Origin: Colivivens sp964452915 | GTDB taxonomy: Bacteria > Bacteroidota > Bacteroidia > Bacteroidales > Bacteroidaceae | Direction: 5' to 3' | DNA length: 64,000 bases | Assembly (NCBI GenBank): GCA_964452915.1 | Contig: CAYVNW010000006.1 | Coordinates: forward strand, 19,669 to 83,668 | Program-made: the position numbers and the translations under genes | Part shown: piece by piece, positions 52,635 to 60,985 of the stretch | Layout: each line of letters opens with the position of its first letter | Position numbering within the stretch: position 1 is the first letter of the stretch | The notes under the pieces: model-generated | What the model saw: only the letters and a program-made list of their open reading frames with translations | What the model was told of the DNA's origin: nothing | The model's database searches: none

Positions 52635-53651
52635 CTACTTCTCTATACCAAGCAATTCAACTGTGAATATGAGTGCTGAATAAGGCTTGATTTGTCCAGA
52701 CTCCCTATCACCATACGCAAGATCATAAGGGAGGTAGATTTCCCATTTACTGCCTACCGGCATCATGCTAAGGGCTTCTGTCCAACCTCTTACAACCTGG
52801 CTCAATCCAAATGTAGCAGGTTTGCCACGTTTGTATGAGCTATCGAACACAGTGCCGTCAATCAAACGTCCTTCATAGTCGACTTTAACCCGCTGGTTCG
52901 TCTTTGGGACCTCACCGGTTCCTTTGGTGAGTATCTTATATTGAAGACCAGACGGAAGGACAACAACCCCTTCCTTTGTCGAATTATCCTTCAGCCACTT
53001 TTCACCAGCTTCACGATTCGAACCATATAAGCGTTCTTTGTTTTCTTTCTGCCGCACGGTCATTTTGTCTTGGAACATTGACTGCGCTTCCTGGATAGTG
53101 TATTCGCTTTGCCCCATAACACCACGCAGTATTGCCAAAGCTATTATATTGGCCGATATCGATTTGTCAAGATCTGCTGCATAGTAGTCTTTAGATAGGG
53201 CTTTAGCCATATTCAGAATTTGTGCGCCTATCTGTATACCAGAGTAATAAGCATCGGCCGAAGTGTCTGCCGGACCTGTCTTGACTCTGTCGAGCACACC
53301 CTCACAGAATTTATTCATTTGGTGCACCGTGTCAACACCCAATTGCGTAGCTATGTAGCCCTTCAGTCCGTTAGACTGGTACGAGCCAAACAAATAAGCC
53401 AACGAATCAGCTGCATTTGTAAGTTCAGGTTTACTGAGATTTACATTCTCACCATTCGCAGACTCCGGATGTTTCTGAGCCATGATAAAGTCGTTCAACT
53501 CCTTTTTCTGCTTTTCCTTGAATGCCTTGAGTTCTGCCTTCTGCTTTACCTTCAGTTCTTTTGGAGAGAGGGTATCAACTGCAGTTTGTGCAGCCACTGG
53601 CATACACACCAAAGCTGCACAAACCATAAAAAATATTTTAATCTTGTTCAT
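52635..53651 (-). CDS. Periplasmic FKBP-type peptidyl-prolyl isomerase
   Basis: 338 residues with a signal peptide (CMPVAAQTA). A Lys/Glu-rich coiled stretch (about 28-60, KQKAELKAFKEKQKKELNDF) precedes an FKBP N-domain (about 75-215). The FKBP catalytic domain ends the protein (about 245-338): VKVDYEGRLIDGTVFDSSYK, WTEALSMMPVGSKWEIYLPY and ALIFTVELLGI. It helps fold envelope proteins. Third of three tandem FKBP genes, 7 bases after the second. Confidence 0.93.
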   Translation of the reverse strand: MNKIKIFFMVCAALVCMPVAAQTAVDTLSPKELKVKQKAELKAFKEKQKKELNDFIMAQKHPESANGENVNLSKPELTNAADSLAYLFGSYQSNGLKGYIATQLGVDTVHQMNKFCEGVLDRVKTGPADTSADAYYSGIQIGAQILNMAKALSKDYYAADLDKSISANIIALAILRGVMGQSEYTIQEAQSMFQDKMTVRQKENKERLYGSNREAGEKWLKDNSTKEGVVVLPSGLQYKILTKGTGEVPKTNQRVKVDYEGRLIDGTVFDSSYKRGKPATFGLSQVVRGWTEALSMMPVGSKWEIYLPYDLAYGDRESGQIKPYSALIFTVELLGIEK

Positions 53652-53658
53652 ATTTCTA

Positions 53659-54519
53659 TTACTTCAATACTTCTATTTTGAAGATGAGAGTAGAGAATGG
53701 TTTGATTGTACCCATATCTTGAGTTCCATAACCTAATTCCTGTGGAATATAAACTTCCCACTTACTGCCTGCAGGCATAAGTTTAAGAACTTCTACCCAT
53801 CCAGGAATAACACGTGGATTTGACATGTCAACCTCGAAAGGCTCATCACGCTCGTAAGAGCTGTCAAATACAGTACCATCAATCAGACGGCCTTCATATT
53901 GGCATTTAACTACCGTTGAATCTGTAGGCAGAGGTCCGTTGCCTGCTACAAGCACTTTGTATTGTACGCCTGAAGGCAAAACGGTCACACCTTCCTTCTT
54001 TGCATTGTCGGAAAGGAATTTCTCGTTAGCGGCTTTTGCGTCGCCCCATTTCTTCTCAAGATTAGCATCGTGTATAGGTTGAAGCATGGCTTCGAATACC
54101 TTGTAAGCACTATCCGAAGGAATAGTCGCCTCACCCTTCAAACCAGAGATGATACCGGCAAGCAAGTTCTTTACAGGTACCTGCTTGGTTGAGTCGTCTG
54201 CATAAACTTCCTTAGACAAGCTTGTACCCATCTCCTTAACTTGCTTTCCAATTTGGAGGCCTTTCATGTAAGCGTCGGTCTTAGGGTCTTCCTTTGCGGT
54301 GGCACCCTCGATCATACCCTTGATGAAATCGTCCATATAAGCCGAATCAACTTGAAGTTGCATCTGCATGTACTGCTTCAGTCCTTCAGACTGGGCGATA
54401 CCGAGATAATTGGTCAAAGAATCGACGTTGTCGTTAAGATCTGCTTTGACATTGGTGTTATCGCATGATGTACATACGATTGCAGCAAATGCGACTGCTG
54501 CCATGACAATTTTTTTCAT
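53659..54519 (-). CDS. FKBP-type peptidyl-prolyl isomerase lipoprotein
   Basis: 286 residues. The signal peptide ends in CTSC with the lipidated Cys19, so it is membrane-anchored. An FKBP N-domain (about 30-185) precedes the FKBP fold (about 200-286): VKCQYEGRLIDGTVFDSSYE, WVEVLKLMPAGSKWEVYIPQ and TLIFKIEVLK. Second of three in the operon, 35 bases after the first. Confidence 0.93.
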   Translation of the reverse strand: MKKIVMAAVAFAAIVCTSCDNTNVKADLNDNVDSLTNYLGIAQSEGLKQYMQMQLQVDSAYMDDFIKGMIEGATAKEDPKTDAYMKGLQIGKQVKEMGTSLSKEVYADDSTKQVPVKNLLAGIISGLKGEATIPSDSAYKVFEAMLQPIHDANLEKKWGDAKAANEKFLSDNAKKEGVTVLPSGVQYKVLVAGNGPLPTDSTVVKCQYEGRLIDGTVFDSSYERDEPFEVDMSNPRVIPGWVEVLKLMPAGSKWEVYIPQELGYGTQDMGTIKPFSTLIFKIEVLK

Positions 54520-54554
54520 TTTCTTCTATAATAATTAAAATATGTGTATACTAA

Positions 54555-55163
54555 TTAAAGGACTTCCAACAGTTCCACATCGAATATCAATGTGGCAAAC
54601 GGAGGAATCATCTCACCGGCTCCATTTTCGCCATATCCCAAAAGATAAGGAATGTAGAACCTATATTTTGCTCCCTCGCCCATCAACTGCAATCCTTCAG
54701 TCCATCCAGGAATCACTTGGTTCAGTCCGAAGACGGCGGGTTCGTTTCTGCTATAAGAACTGTCGAAAATGGTATCATCGATCAGCCTGCCTTCATAATG
54801 ACATCTGACCTTGTCGGTTGCCTTCGGGTGCTTGCCTGTACCTTCCTTAAGTACTTCATACTGAAGTCCGCTTTTAGTCGTGGTTACCCCATGACGCTTG
54901 GCGTTGTTCTCCAAGAAAGCGCGTCCCCGTTCCAGCTCTTCCTTTCCTCTTCTTGCGCGTTCTTCCTGTAACACCTTTTCCTGTTGTTCAAAAAATGATT
55001 GAACGATCACCTGTGCATCCGAATTGGACACCTTTAATTCATTTCCCTGAAGGACATCAACTATTGAACTGGCAAAGTCATCAATATTCAGTATATCCTT
55101 CAATCCCATCTGTCTGAGTTGGTGACCAATACCCAGACCAAGAGCGTAACTTAACTTATCCAT
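54555..55163 (-). CDS. Cytoplasmic FKBP-type peptidyl-prolyl isomerase
   Basis: 202 residues, no signal peptide. An N-domain of about 90 residues (MDKLSYALGLGIGHQLRQMG) precedes the FKBP fold (about 110-202): VRCHYEGRLIDDTIFDSSYS, WTEGLQLMGEGAKYRFYIPY and TLIFDVELLEV. First gene of the three-FKBP operon, with a consensus promoter just upstream. Confidence 0.92.
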   Translation of the reverse strand: MDKLSYALGLGIGHQLRQMGLKDILNIDDFASSIVDVLQGNELKVSNSDAQVIVQSFFEQQEKVLQEERARRGKEELERGRAFLENNAKRHGVTTTKSGLQYEVLKEGTGKHPKATDKVRCHYEGRLIDDTIFDSSYSRNEPAVFGLNQVIPGWTEGLQLMGEGAKYRFYIPYLLGYGENGAGEMIPPFATLIFDVELLEVL

Positions 55164-55195
55164 TAAAATCTAAAACATTGTCTATAATTCGGTCG

Positions 55196-55226
55196 CAAAG
55201 ATACTATAAAACAATCGAAGGACAAA
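55196..55226 (-). promoter_or_regulatory. Promoter of the three-FKBP operon
   Basis: On the minus strand TTTG (55226-55223), 19 bases, TATCTTTG (55203-55196), 32 bases before the start codon. Confidence 0.8.
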
Positions 55227-55287
55227 GAATAAACGTTATTTTTTCGATTTTCATGCTTTAGAACTTATTTATTAAAAACATTTTAGC

Positions 55288-55295
55288 TACTTTTG
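55288..55295 (+). promoter_or_regulatory. -7 promoter element of the sirtuin gene
   Basis: TACTTTTG ends 28 bases before the chosen ATG at 55324 and directly before an ATG at 55297, supporting the later start. No -33 box at standard distance. Confidence 0.5.
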
Positions 55296-55323
55296 TATGA
55301 TAAAAACAACATATCGACAGATT

Positions 55324-56022
55324 ATGAAAAAGTTAGTATTCCTTACAGGAGCAGGTATAAGTGCAGAAAGCGGAATCACTACATTCCGCGACTCGGGTGG
55401 ACTGTGGGAACAATATCCGGTCGAGGCAGTAGCAAGTATCGAAGGATATTATAGAGACCCTGCACTTGTCATTAAGTTCTACAATGACCTCCGCAAACAG
55501 CTAAAGGAGGTACAGCCCAACGATGCACACATGCTGGTTGCTAAGTTGGAAAGCGTATACAATGTGTGCGTAGTCACACAAAACATAGACAATCTTCACG
55601 AACGGGCAGGATCACACAATGTCATACACTTGCATGGTGAGCTTATGAAAGCAACGTCATCCTCTAATCCTAACAATCCGAAATGCATTGTCACACTACC
55701 ATCGGCCGACACAGAAATAAAGATAGGAGACAAGGCGGCTGACGGAAGCCAGTTGCGACCGTTCATCGTGTGGTTTGGAGAACCAGTACCTATGATAGAG
55801 CAGGCGGCGGTCGAAGTGTCAAAAGCCGACATTCTGGTCGTTATCGGCACATCGCTCAATGTATATCCTGCAGCAGGACTCTTGAGCTACGCACGTAGCG
55901 ATGCAGAGATTTACCTTATTGACCCCAAACCGAACAACGTGCCGGGCTACATGAACATACACATCATAGCAAAGAAGGCTACAGAAGGCATGCACGAACT
56001 TTATGACATACTGACCAAATGA
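55324..56022 (+). CDS. NAD-dependent protein deacylase (sirtuin, CobB type)
   Basis: About 232 residues. The NAD site is GAGISAESGITTFRDSGGLW, TQNIDNLHERAG follows, and the catalytic His is in HLHGEL. The zinc module is reduced: between HGEL and the next core motif only one Cys (PKCIVT) is present, so no Cys4 site, as in several CobB-like bacterial sirtuins. The acyl-pocket segment reads FYNDLRKQL, which keeps the Tyr but places Arg at +4 instead of the +3 of E. coli CobB. It removes acyl groups from lysines; which acyl group is open. I use the ATG at 55324 (MKKLVFLTGAG). Confidence 0.9.
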   Translation: MKKLVFLTGAGISAESGITTFRDSGGLWEQYPVEAVASIEGYYRDPALVIKFYNDLRKQLKEVQPNDAHMLVAKLESVYNVCVVTQNIDNLHERAGSHNVIHLHGELMKATSSSNPNNPKCIVTLPSADTEIKIGDKAADGSQLRPFIVWFGEPVPMIEQAAVEVSKADILVVIGTSLNVYPAAGLLSYARSDAEIYLIDPKPNNVPGYMNIHIIAKKATEGMHELYDILTK

Positions 56023-56109
56023 AAACGGGCAAACGGTGGTAAATGCAAGAGAAAACAGGCAAACAACCATAAGTAAAACCCACGATAAATAAAAAAAAGC
56101 GCATATTGC

Positions 56110-56140
56110 ATTGTCCATTCTGAATTATTTACTACCTTTG
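56110..56140 (+). promoter_or_regulatory. Promoter of tRNA-Leu
   Basis: ATTG (56110-56113), 19 bases, TACCTTTG (56133-56140), ending 13 bases before the tRNA. Same arrangement as tRNA-Asn. Confidence 0.65.
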
Positions 56141-56153
56141 CACTCGCTTAAAG

Positions 56154-56235
56154 GCCCAGATGGCGGAATCGGTAGACGCGCTGGTCTCAAACACCAGTGG
56201 GGTAACCCGTGCCGGTTCGACCCCGGCTCTGGGTA
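56154..56235 (+). tRNA. tRNA-Leu (CAA), CCA not encoded
   Basis: Acceptor GCCCAGA pairs with TCTGGGT (first pair G-T). The D-arm is GGCGGAATCGGTAGACGC. Anticodon stem CTGGT/ACCAG has loop CTCAAAC (anticodon CAA). A class II variable arm TGGGGTAACCCGT and T-arm GCCGG-TTCGACC-CCGGC follow. Discriminator A at 56235, then CTG, so CCA must be added. Confidence 0.95.
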
Positions 56236-56242
56236 CTGAGTT

Positions 56243-56270
56243 GGGGAAAGACTTTATTCTTTCCCCATTT
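56243..56270 (+). terminator. Terminator after tRNA-Leu
   Basis: Nine-base stem GGGGAAAGA (56243-56251) with TCTTTCCCC (56258-56266), loop CTTTAT, then ATTT. Confidence 0.7.
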
Positions 56271-56289
56271 CATTTATAAACACAACTTG

Positions 56290-56297
56290 TAACTTTG
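56290..56297 (+). promoter_or_regulatory. -7 promoter element of hisS
   Basis: TAACTTTG, 20 bases before the ATG at 56318. No good -33 box. Confidence 0.5.
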
Positions 56298-56317
56298 TAT
56301 TCTGAAACATAAAAATT

Positions 56318-57682
56318 ATGGCACAGAAACCTTCAATTCCCAAAGGGACACGCGACTTCTCTCCTGTGGAGATGTCAAAACGTAATTACATATTCAATAC
56401 CATCAAGGAAGTATACGCTCTTTATGGCTTTCAACAGATAGAAACACCTGCAATGGAAAACCTTTCGACCTTAATGGGTAAGTATGGCGAGGAAGGCGAT
56501 AAGTTGCTGTTCAAGATACAGAACTCCGGTGACTACTTCAAGGGCATTACCGATGAAGAACTGCTGAGCCGCAACGCACTCAAGTTGGCAAGTAAATTTT
56601 GTGAGAAAGGATTAAGATACGACTTAACTGTTCCGTTCGCCCGTTATGTAGTCATGCACAGAGAAGAACTATCACTGCCATTTAAACGTTTCCAGATACA
56701 ACCGGTTTGGCGTGCCGACCGACCACAGAAAGGACGTTACAGAGAGTTCTATCAATGCGACGCTGACATTGTCGGTTCTGATTCTCTGCTCAATGAAGTG
56801 GAGTTGATACAAATTATTGACGAGGTGTTCACAAAGTTCGGTATTCGTGTATGCATAAAGCTGAATAATCGCAAAATACTGTCTGGCATCGCAGAATTAA
56901 TTGGTCAGGCAGACAAGATTGTTGACATAACCGTAGCTATTGACAAACTCGACAAGATCGGCATTGACAACGTAAACGCTGAATTAGCAGAAAATGGCAT
57001 TCCGACCGAAGCAATCCAACGGCTTCAGCCAATTATCAACCTGACGGGTTCTAATCAAGACAAACTCAACAAGATAAAAGAGATTCTCGGACAGAGCGAA
57101 ACAGGAACCAAAGGCATAGAAGAGGCTGAATTTATATTGAATACTATTGACAGCCTCGGATTGAATAACCAGTTGGAACTTGACCTGACGTTAGCACGTG
57201 GACTGAACTATTACACAGGATCAATATTTGAGGTGAAAGCATTGGATGTGCAAATCGGCAGCATCACCGGTGGAGGACGCTACGACAACTTGACCGGCAT
57301 ATTTGGCATGCCCGGATTGTCCGGCGTCGGCATTTCATTTGGTGCAGACCGTATCTATGATGTATTGAACCAACTTGACCTCTATCCTAAAGGAGCGGTC
57401 GACACTACCCAAGTATTGTTTGTGAATTTTGGTGACAAGGAAGTCAGTTACAGTTTGCCCCTGATCCATACCTTACGTAATGCAGGTATAAGAACCGAAT
57501 TATACCCAGACACGGTGAAGATGAAAAAACAGATGAGCTATGCAAATGCTAAGCACATTCCTTTCGTTGCAATAGTTGGTGAAACCGAAATACAAGAGGG
57601 CAAAGTGACAGTGAAAAACATGACAACCGGTGAACAGGCACTCGTTGATAAAGACTTAATGATAGAGTTGGTAAAGGCATAA
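56318..57682 (+). CDS. hisS: Histidyl-tRNA synthetase
   Basis: 454-residue class II aminoacyl-tRNA synthetase. Motif 1 is near QQIETPAMENLSTLMGK, motif 2 near FKRFQIQPVWRADRPQKGRYREFYQCDADIVG, and the histidine-specific LTLARGLNYYTGSIFEV at about 295-311. Motif 3 is in GVGISFGADRIYDVL. The C-terminal anticodon-binding domain begins near 360. Full length, with a terminator 25 bases past the stop. Confidence 0.97.
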   Translation: MAQKPSIPKGTRDFSPVEMSKRNYIFNTIKEVYALYGFQQIETPAMENLSTLMGKYGEEGDKLLFKIQNSGDYFKGITDEELLSRNALKLASKFCEKGLRYDLTVPFARYVVMHREELSLPFKRFQIQPVWRADRPQKGRYREFYQCDADIVGSDSLLNEVELIQIIDEVFTKFGIRVCIKLNNRKILSGIAELIGQADKIVDITVAIDKLDKIGIDNVNAELAENGIPTEAIQRLQPIINLTGSNQDKLNKIKEILGQSETGTKGIEEAEFILNTIDSLGLNNQLELDLTLARGLNYYTGSIFEVKALDVQIGSITGGGRYDNLTGIFGMPGLSGVGISFGADRIYDVLNQLDLYPKGAVDTTQVLFVNFGDKEVSYSLPLIHTLRNAGIRTELYPDTVKMKKQMSYANAKHIPFVAIVGETEIQEGKVTVKNMTTGEQALVDKDLMIELVKA

Positions 57683-57707
57683 AACCATTGTCAAACGACA
57701 CATCAGG

Positions 57708-57740
57708 AAATGTAACAGCGCGCCGTTGTTACATTTTCTT
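57708..57740 (+). terminator. Terminator after hisS
   Basis: Ten-base stem AAATGTAACA (57708-57717) with TGTTACATTT (57727-57736), loop GCGCGCCGT, followed by TCTTGCATTT. Confidence 0.75.
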
Positions 57741-57778
57741 GCATTTAGGAAACATCCCCGTTTTTTTCTCTCATTTTA

Positions 57779-57810
57779 TTTGGCAGGAAAATTTACATAA
57801 ACTAATTTTG
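57779..57810 (+). promoter_or_regulatory. Promoter of the stand-alone CE6-like esterase gene
   Basis: TTTG (57779-57782), 20 bases, TAATTTTG (57803-57810), 37 bases before the ATG. Confidence 0.75.
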
Positions 57811-57847
57811 CCCTATAAACATTATACATTATTTATTATATAAGAAT

Positions 57848-58807
57848 ATGAAAAGAGTTTATATTTTAGCCATGTTATGTTTGTGCACTACACTTTTGTC
57901 AGCGCAAAACAAGAAAGAGACTGTCGACAGTTTCTATGAGAAGAATCCAGTGTTGAATTATAACGATGGCAAGAGTGTGGCCGGTGAGATGCCACAACCT
58001 GTCAAATTCGACCCGAACTTCCATATCTATCTTTGTTTCGGACAATCAAATATGGAAGGTAACGCACGTGTTGAACCACAGGACAGGGAGAACTTGAGTC
58101 CTCGCTTTAGAATGATGGCCGCTGTTGACTACCCCAACTGCGGTAGGGAAATGGGTAAGTGGTATGTCGCAGTCCCACCTTTGTGCCGTGAGTACACAGG
58201 TTTGACACCAGCCGACTATTTTGGCAGGACTATGATAGAAAACACTCCGGAGAAAGTGTCCATAGGCGTTATAAATGTCGCTGTCGGCGGTTGCAGTATT
58301 GACTTGTTTGATGAAAACAAGAAGGACGCATATATCGCAAAGTCCCCCGACTGGTTGCAGAACTTCTGCAAGGCATACGGAAACGACCCGTACCAGCGGC
58401 TGATTGACATGGCGAAAAAAGCACAGAAGGTGGGAGTTATAAAAGGCATCTTGTTGCACCAAGGTTGTACAGATTGCGGACAGCGCGACTGGCCACAACG
58501 TGTAAAGGTGGTTTATGAGCGTATGCTCAAAGACTTGAACCTGCGCGCTGAGGACTGCCCTCTTTTGGTGGGTGAACTGCTGTCGCAACAAGATAATGGC
58601 AGTTGCTACATCCACAACAGCGTTATAGCTACCATGCCGCTCGTAATACCTACAGCATATGTAGTTCCTTCACTTGGATGCCCGGGCAATTTTGACAAGC
58701 TCCATTTCACCGCTGAAGGCTACCGTGAAATCGGCAGGAGATATGCACAAGTCATGCTGAAGATAGAGAATGCAGCTGACAAACAGAAGAAGAGCAGGAA
58801 AAAGTAA
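57848..58807 (+). CDS. Secreted CE6-like acetyl (xylan) esterase, SASA domain
   Basis: 319 residues with a signal peptide (TTLLSAQN). The SGNH/SASA domain starts at about 55: FHIYLCFGQSNMEGNARVEP holds the nucleophile Ser, LLHQGCTDCGQRDWP the oxyanion part, and FDKLHFTAEGYREIG the catalytic Asp and His. It is a close relative of the second domain of the two-domain esterase at 34747-37158 (shared FDPNFHIYLCFGQSNMEGNA and LHFTAEGYR). The C-terminus is basic (KKSRKK) with no sorting-like tail. It likely deacetylates xylan in the periplasm. Monocistronic. Confidence 0.85.
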   Translation: MKRVYILAMLCLCTTLLSAQNKKETVDSFYEKNPVLNYNDGKSVAGEMPQPVKFDPNFHIYLCFGQSNMEGNARVEPQDRENLSPRFRMMAAVDYPNCGREMGKWYVAVPPLCREYTGLTPADYFGRTMIENTPEKVSIGVINVAVGGCSIDLFDENKKDAYIAKSPDWLQNFCKAYGNDPYQRLIDMAKKAQKVGVIKGILLHQGCTDCGQRDWPQRVKVVYERMLKDLNLRAEDCPLLVGELLSQQDNGSCYIHNSVIATMPLVIPTAYVVPSLGCPGNFDKLHFTAEGYREIGRRYAQVMLKIENAADKQKKSRKK

Positions 58808-58828
58808 GAATGATATTCAAATAAACTG

Positions 58829-60133
58829 TCATTCATCATTCTCTTGCAGATAGAATGGATTCATGCTGATGTATTCATGCCCAAACCTACAATGAATGCA
58901 GTCCTTAGGCACACAATATTGTTGTGACAATTGGATTATCGCCTGTGACTCCGACGCTGACTTGCAATCAACGCCGGAGTCACGCCATTGACCCACAATA
59001 TAATTTCTTTCCGGCTTTAATTCTTCTAACCAACTTATAGCTTTGTCGCACAAAGCACTGTCGGAGCGGTATTTTCCGTATGCGAACAATAATGGGACAA
59101 GACTGTTTATGATGATCAGATCCTTCGACTGTGTAGTCAGCGATTTATTCGACATAGGAGACTCTGCAGAAATGAATGAATAATGGGTCTTCCAAAACTC
59201 GCTCACATAGGTATCGAGCAGGTCATATAAATCCTTCACATCATGCGCATTGGTTATCCTTGACAAATTCAACCGCCCACAACAGTATAATACTGCCAAT
59301 TGCGCGATACGGATAAAAGGGAAATTGTATGGACGAAGACGGAGGAACTTCCACTCTGAAGCACTCATACTCTGCAAGTTGAACTTCTGTCTCAAGTAAC
59401 GATATTCTGTTTGCAGGCTCTTGTAGTAATCCGGATATTGGTTGACTGGAGAAAGATCGAGCAATCCTGCCACTCCAAAGAAAACTGCCTCAACTTGAAA
59501 CAAACTGTCCCGATGTTTGCCAATCGCATTCATCGGTATGAGACGAGCCCAATGTTCAAAAGCATCACCATTCTTGCCAAAACCAAAATTGCGGCATATC
59601 GTGATGAAAGCTGTTGTCTCCCAATTGTTATCGCACTGCATCCTGCGTTCCATTATCCGCTTAGTACGTTGCTCCAATCTTTCCACATAGAGCGACGAGA
59701 GCCATGATGTAATAGTAATACGCGGCACGGTTTTCAATATATCACGACATCGGGGCACTCTGTCAGACGCTATCAATTGGCTGTAGTTCATCATAACTGT
59801 CTCAGGTACGTGCAATTCCAATTGGGGTATATGGTTTCCTTTCGAGGTCGTTATTTGGCAGTCGGCCTCGGACACCACATGCAATATTACATTGTCATAA
59901 GCAGGGTCATTGTTGTGTCCATGCGTATACCAATCACTTGAACGCATATGTATTTCAACATTGCCGTTCCAATCCACCCCATCAATCTTCACATGTGCGC
60001 CAACAAAATCAGGACCTGAATCCCTGTTCTGTATGCCAGGACTGATAACTTCTATCAAGTTGCCTTCAATGGTTCTGACTTCACCCAAAGGCAACATACG
60101 ATGAAGCCATGTATATTGAAGCATAAACTCCAT
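58829..60133 (-). CDS. DUF2851 family protein
   Basis: 434 residues, no signal peptide or membrane segment. The start MEFMLQYTWLHRMLPLGEVR, the GPDFVGAHVKIDGVDWNGNVEIHMRSSDWYTHGHN segment and the Cys-rich end (CVPKDCIHCRFGHEYI) are typical of DUF2851 of Bacteroidetes. Function unknown; the V-x-I-H-x-R-S-x-D segment suggests a nuclease-like fold, which is speculative. Divergent from dapB; TATCTTTG lies at 60160-60153 upstream. Confidence 0.85.
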   Translation of the reverse strand: MEFMLQYTWLHRMLPLGEVRTIEGNLIEVISPGIQNRDSGPDFVGAHVKIDGVDWNGNVEIHMRSSDWYTHGHNNDPAYDNVILHVVSEADCQITTSKGNHIPQLELHVPETVMMNYSQLIASDRVPRCRDILKTVPRITITSWLSSLYVERLEQRTKRIMERRMQCDNNWETTAFITICRNFGFGKNGDAFEHWARLIPMNAIGKHRDSLFQVEAVFFGVAGLLDLSPVNQYPDYYKSLQTEYRYLRQKFNLQSMSASEWKFLRLRPYNFPFIRIAQLAVLYCCGRLNLSRITNAHDVKDLYDLLDTYVSEFWKTHYSFISAESPMSNKSLTTQSKDLIIINSLVPLLFAYGKYRSDSALCDKAISWLEELKPERNYIVGQWRDSGVDCKSASESQAIIQLSQQYCVPKDCIHCRFGHEYISMNPFYLQENDE

Positions 60134-60203
60134 AATTGCTGTTCTTTTGCGACAAAGATACGATTTTTTTAATTAATAATGGGTCAAAGCCGTAAACTTT
60201 CAT

Positions 60204-60211
60204 TATCTTTG
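60204..60211 (+). promoter_or_regulatory. -7 promoter element of dapB-lepB
   Basis: TATCTTTG, 22 bases before the dapB ATG. An AGGAAAG stretch sits between. No clear -33 box. Confidence 0.5.
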
Positions 60212-60233
60212 CATCTATAATTAAGGAAAGGAT

Positions 60234-60923
60234 ATGAAATTTGCATTGATTGGTTATGGCAAGATGGGCAAAATGATTGAACAGATTGCCAAAGACCGTG
60301 GACATGAGATTGTTTGCATAATAGACTTAGACAATCAACAAGATTTTGATTCAGACGCATTCCGCTCGGCTGACGTAGCGATTGAGTTTACAGCCCCGCA
60401 AGTGGCATATGGCAATTATTTAAAAGCGTGGGAACAGAACGTGAAAGTAGTTTCAGGCAGTACCGGATGGTTGAAGGATCATGGGGATGACGTGCGCAAG
60501 GCATGCGACAAAGGGGGCAAAACTCTATTTTGGGCATCGAACTTCAGCCTTGGCGTGGCCATCTTTTCAGCTGTCAACAAATATTTAGCCAAGATCATGG
60601 AACAGTTTCCTGACTACAATGTGAGCATGAAGGAGATACATCATATCCACAAACTCGATGCTCCAAGCGGTACAGCCATCACACTTGCCGAACAAATAAA
60701 AGAAAATATGCCACGTCTGAAAGAAGACGTGAAGATAGAATCGGTACGTGAGGGCGAAGTACCAGGAATACATAGCATAACATACAATAGTGAAGCAGAC
60801 CAAATCACTATTACTCACGAGGCCCACAACCGTAAAGGCTTCGCACTCGGAGCTGTTTTAGCCGCAGAATATACAGCCACTCATCAAGGACTGCTGACTA
60901 CAAGCGACTTGTTTAAATTCTGA
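60234..60923 (+). CDS. dapB: 4-hydroxy-tetrahydrodipicolinate reductase
   Basis: 229-residue NAD(P)H enzyme of lysine and diaminopimelate synthesis. The N-terminal motif ALIGYGKMGKMIEQ (GxGxxG), VSGSTGW, and the catalytic EIHHIHKLDAPSGTAIT (about 138-154) are diagnostic. Slightly shorter than the E. coli enzyme (273), as in other Bacteroidetes. Followed by lepB after 62 bases. Confidence 0.95.
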   Translation: MKFALIGYGKMGKMIEQIAKDRGHEIVCIIDLDNQQDFDSDAFRSADVAIEFTAPQVAYGNYLKAWEQNVKVVSGSTGWLKDHGDDVRKACDKGGKTLFWASNFSLGVAIFSAVNKYLAKIMEQFPDYNVSMKEIHHIHKLDAPSGTAITLAEQIKENMPRLKEDVKIESVREGEVPGIHSITYNSEADQITITHEAHNRKGFALGAVLAAEYTATHQGLLTTSDLFKF

Positions 60924-60985
60924 CATCAATCTACCCTATAATGCATAGATAAGTTTTTTATTCAAACCACGAAACAATCTGATCA

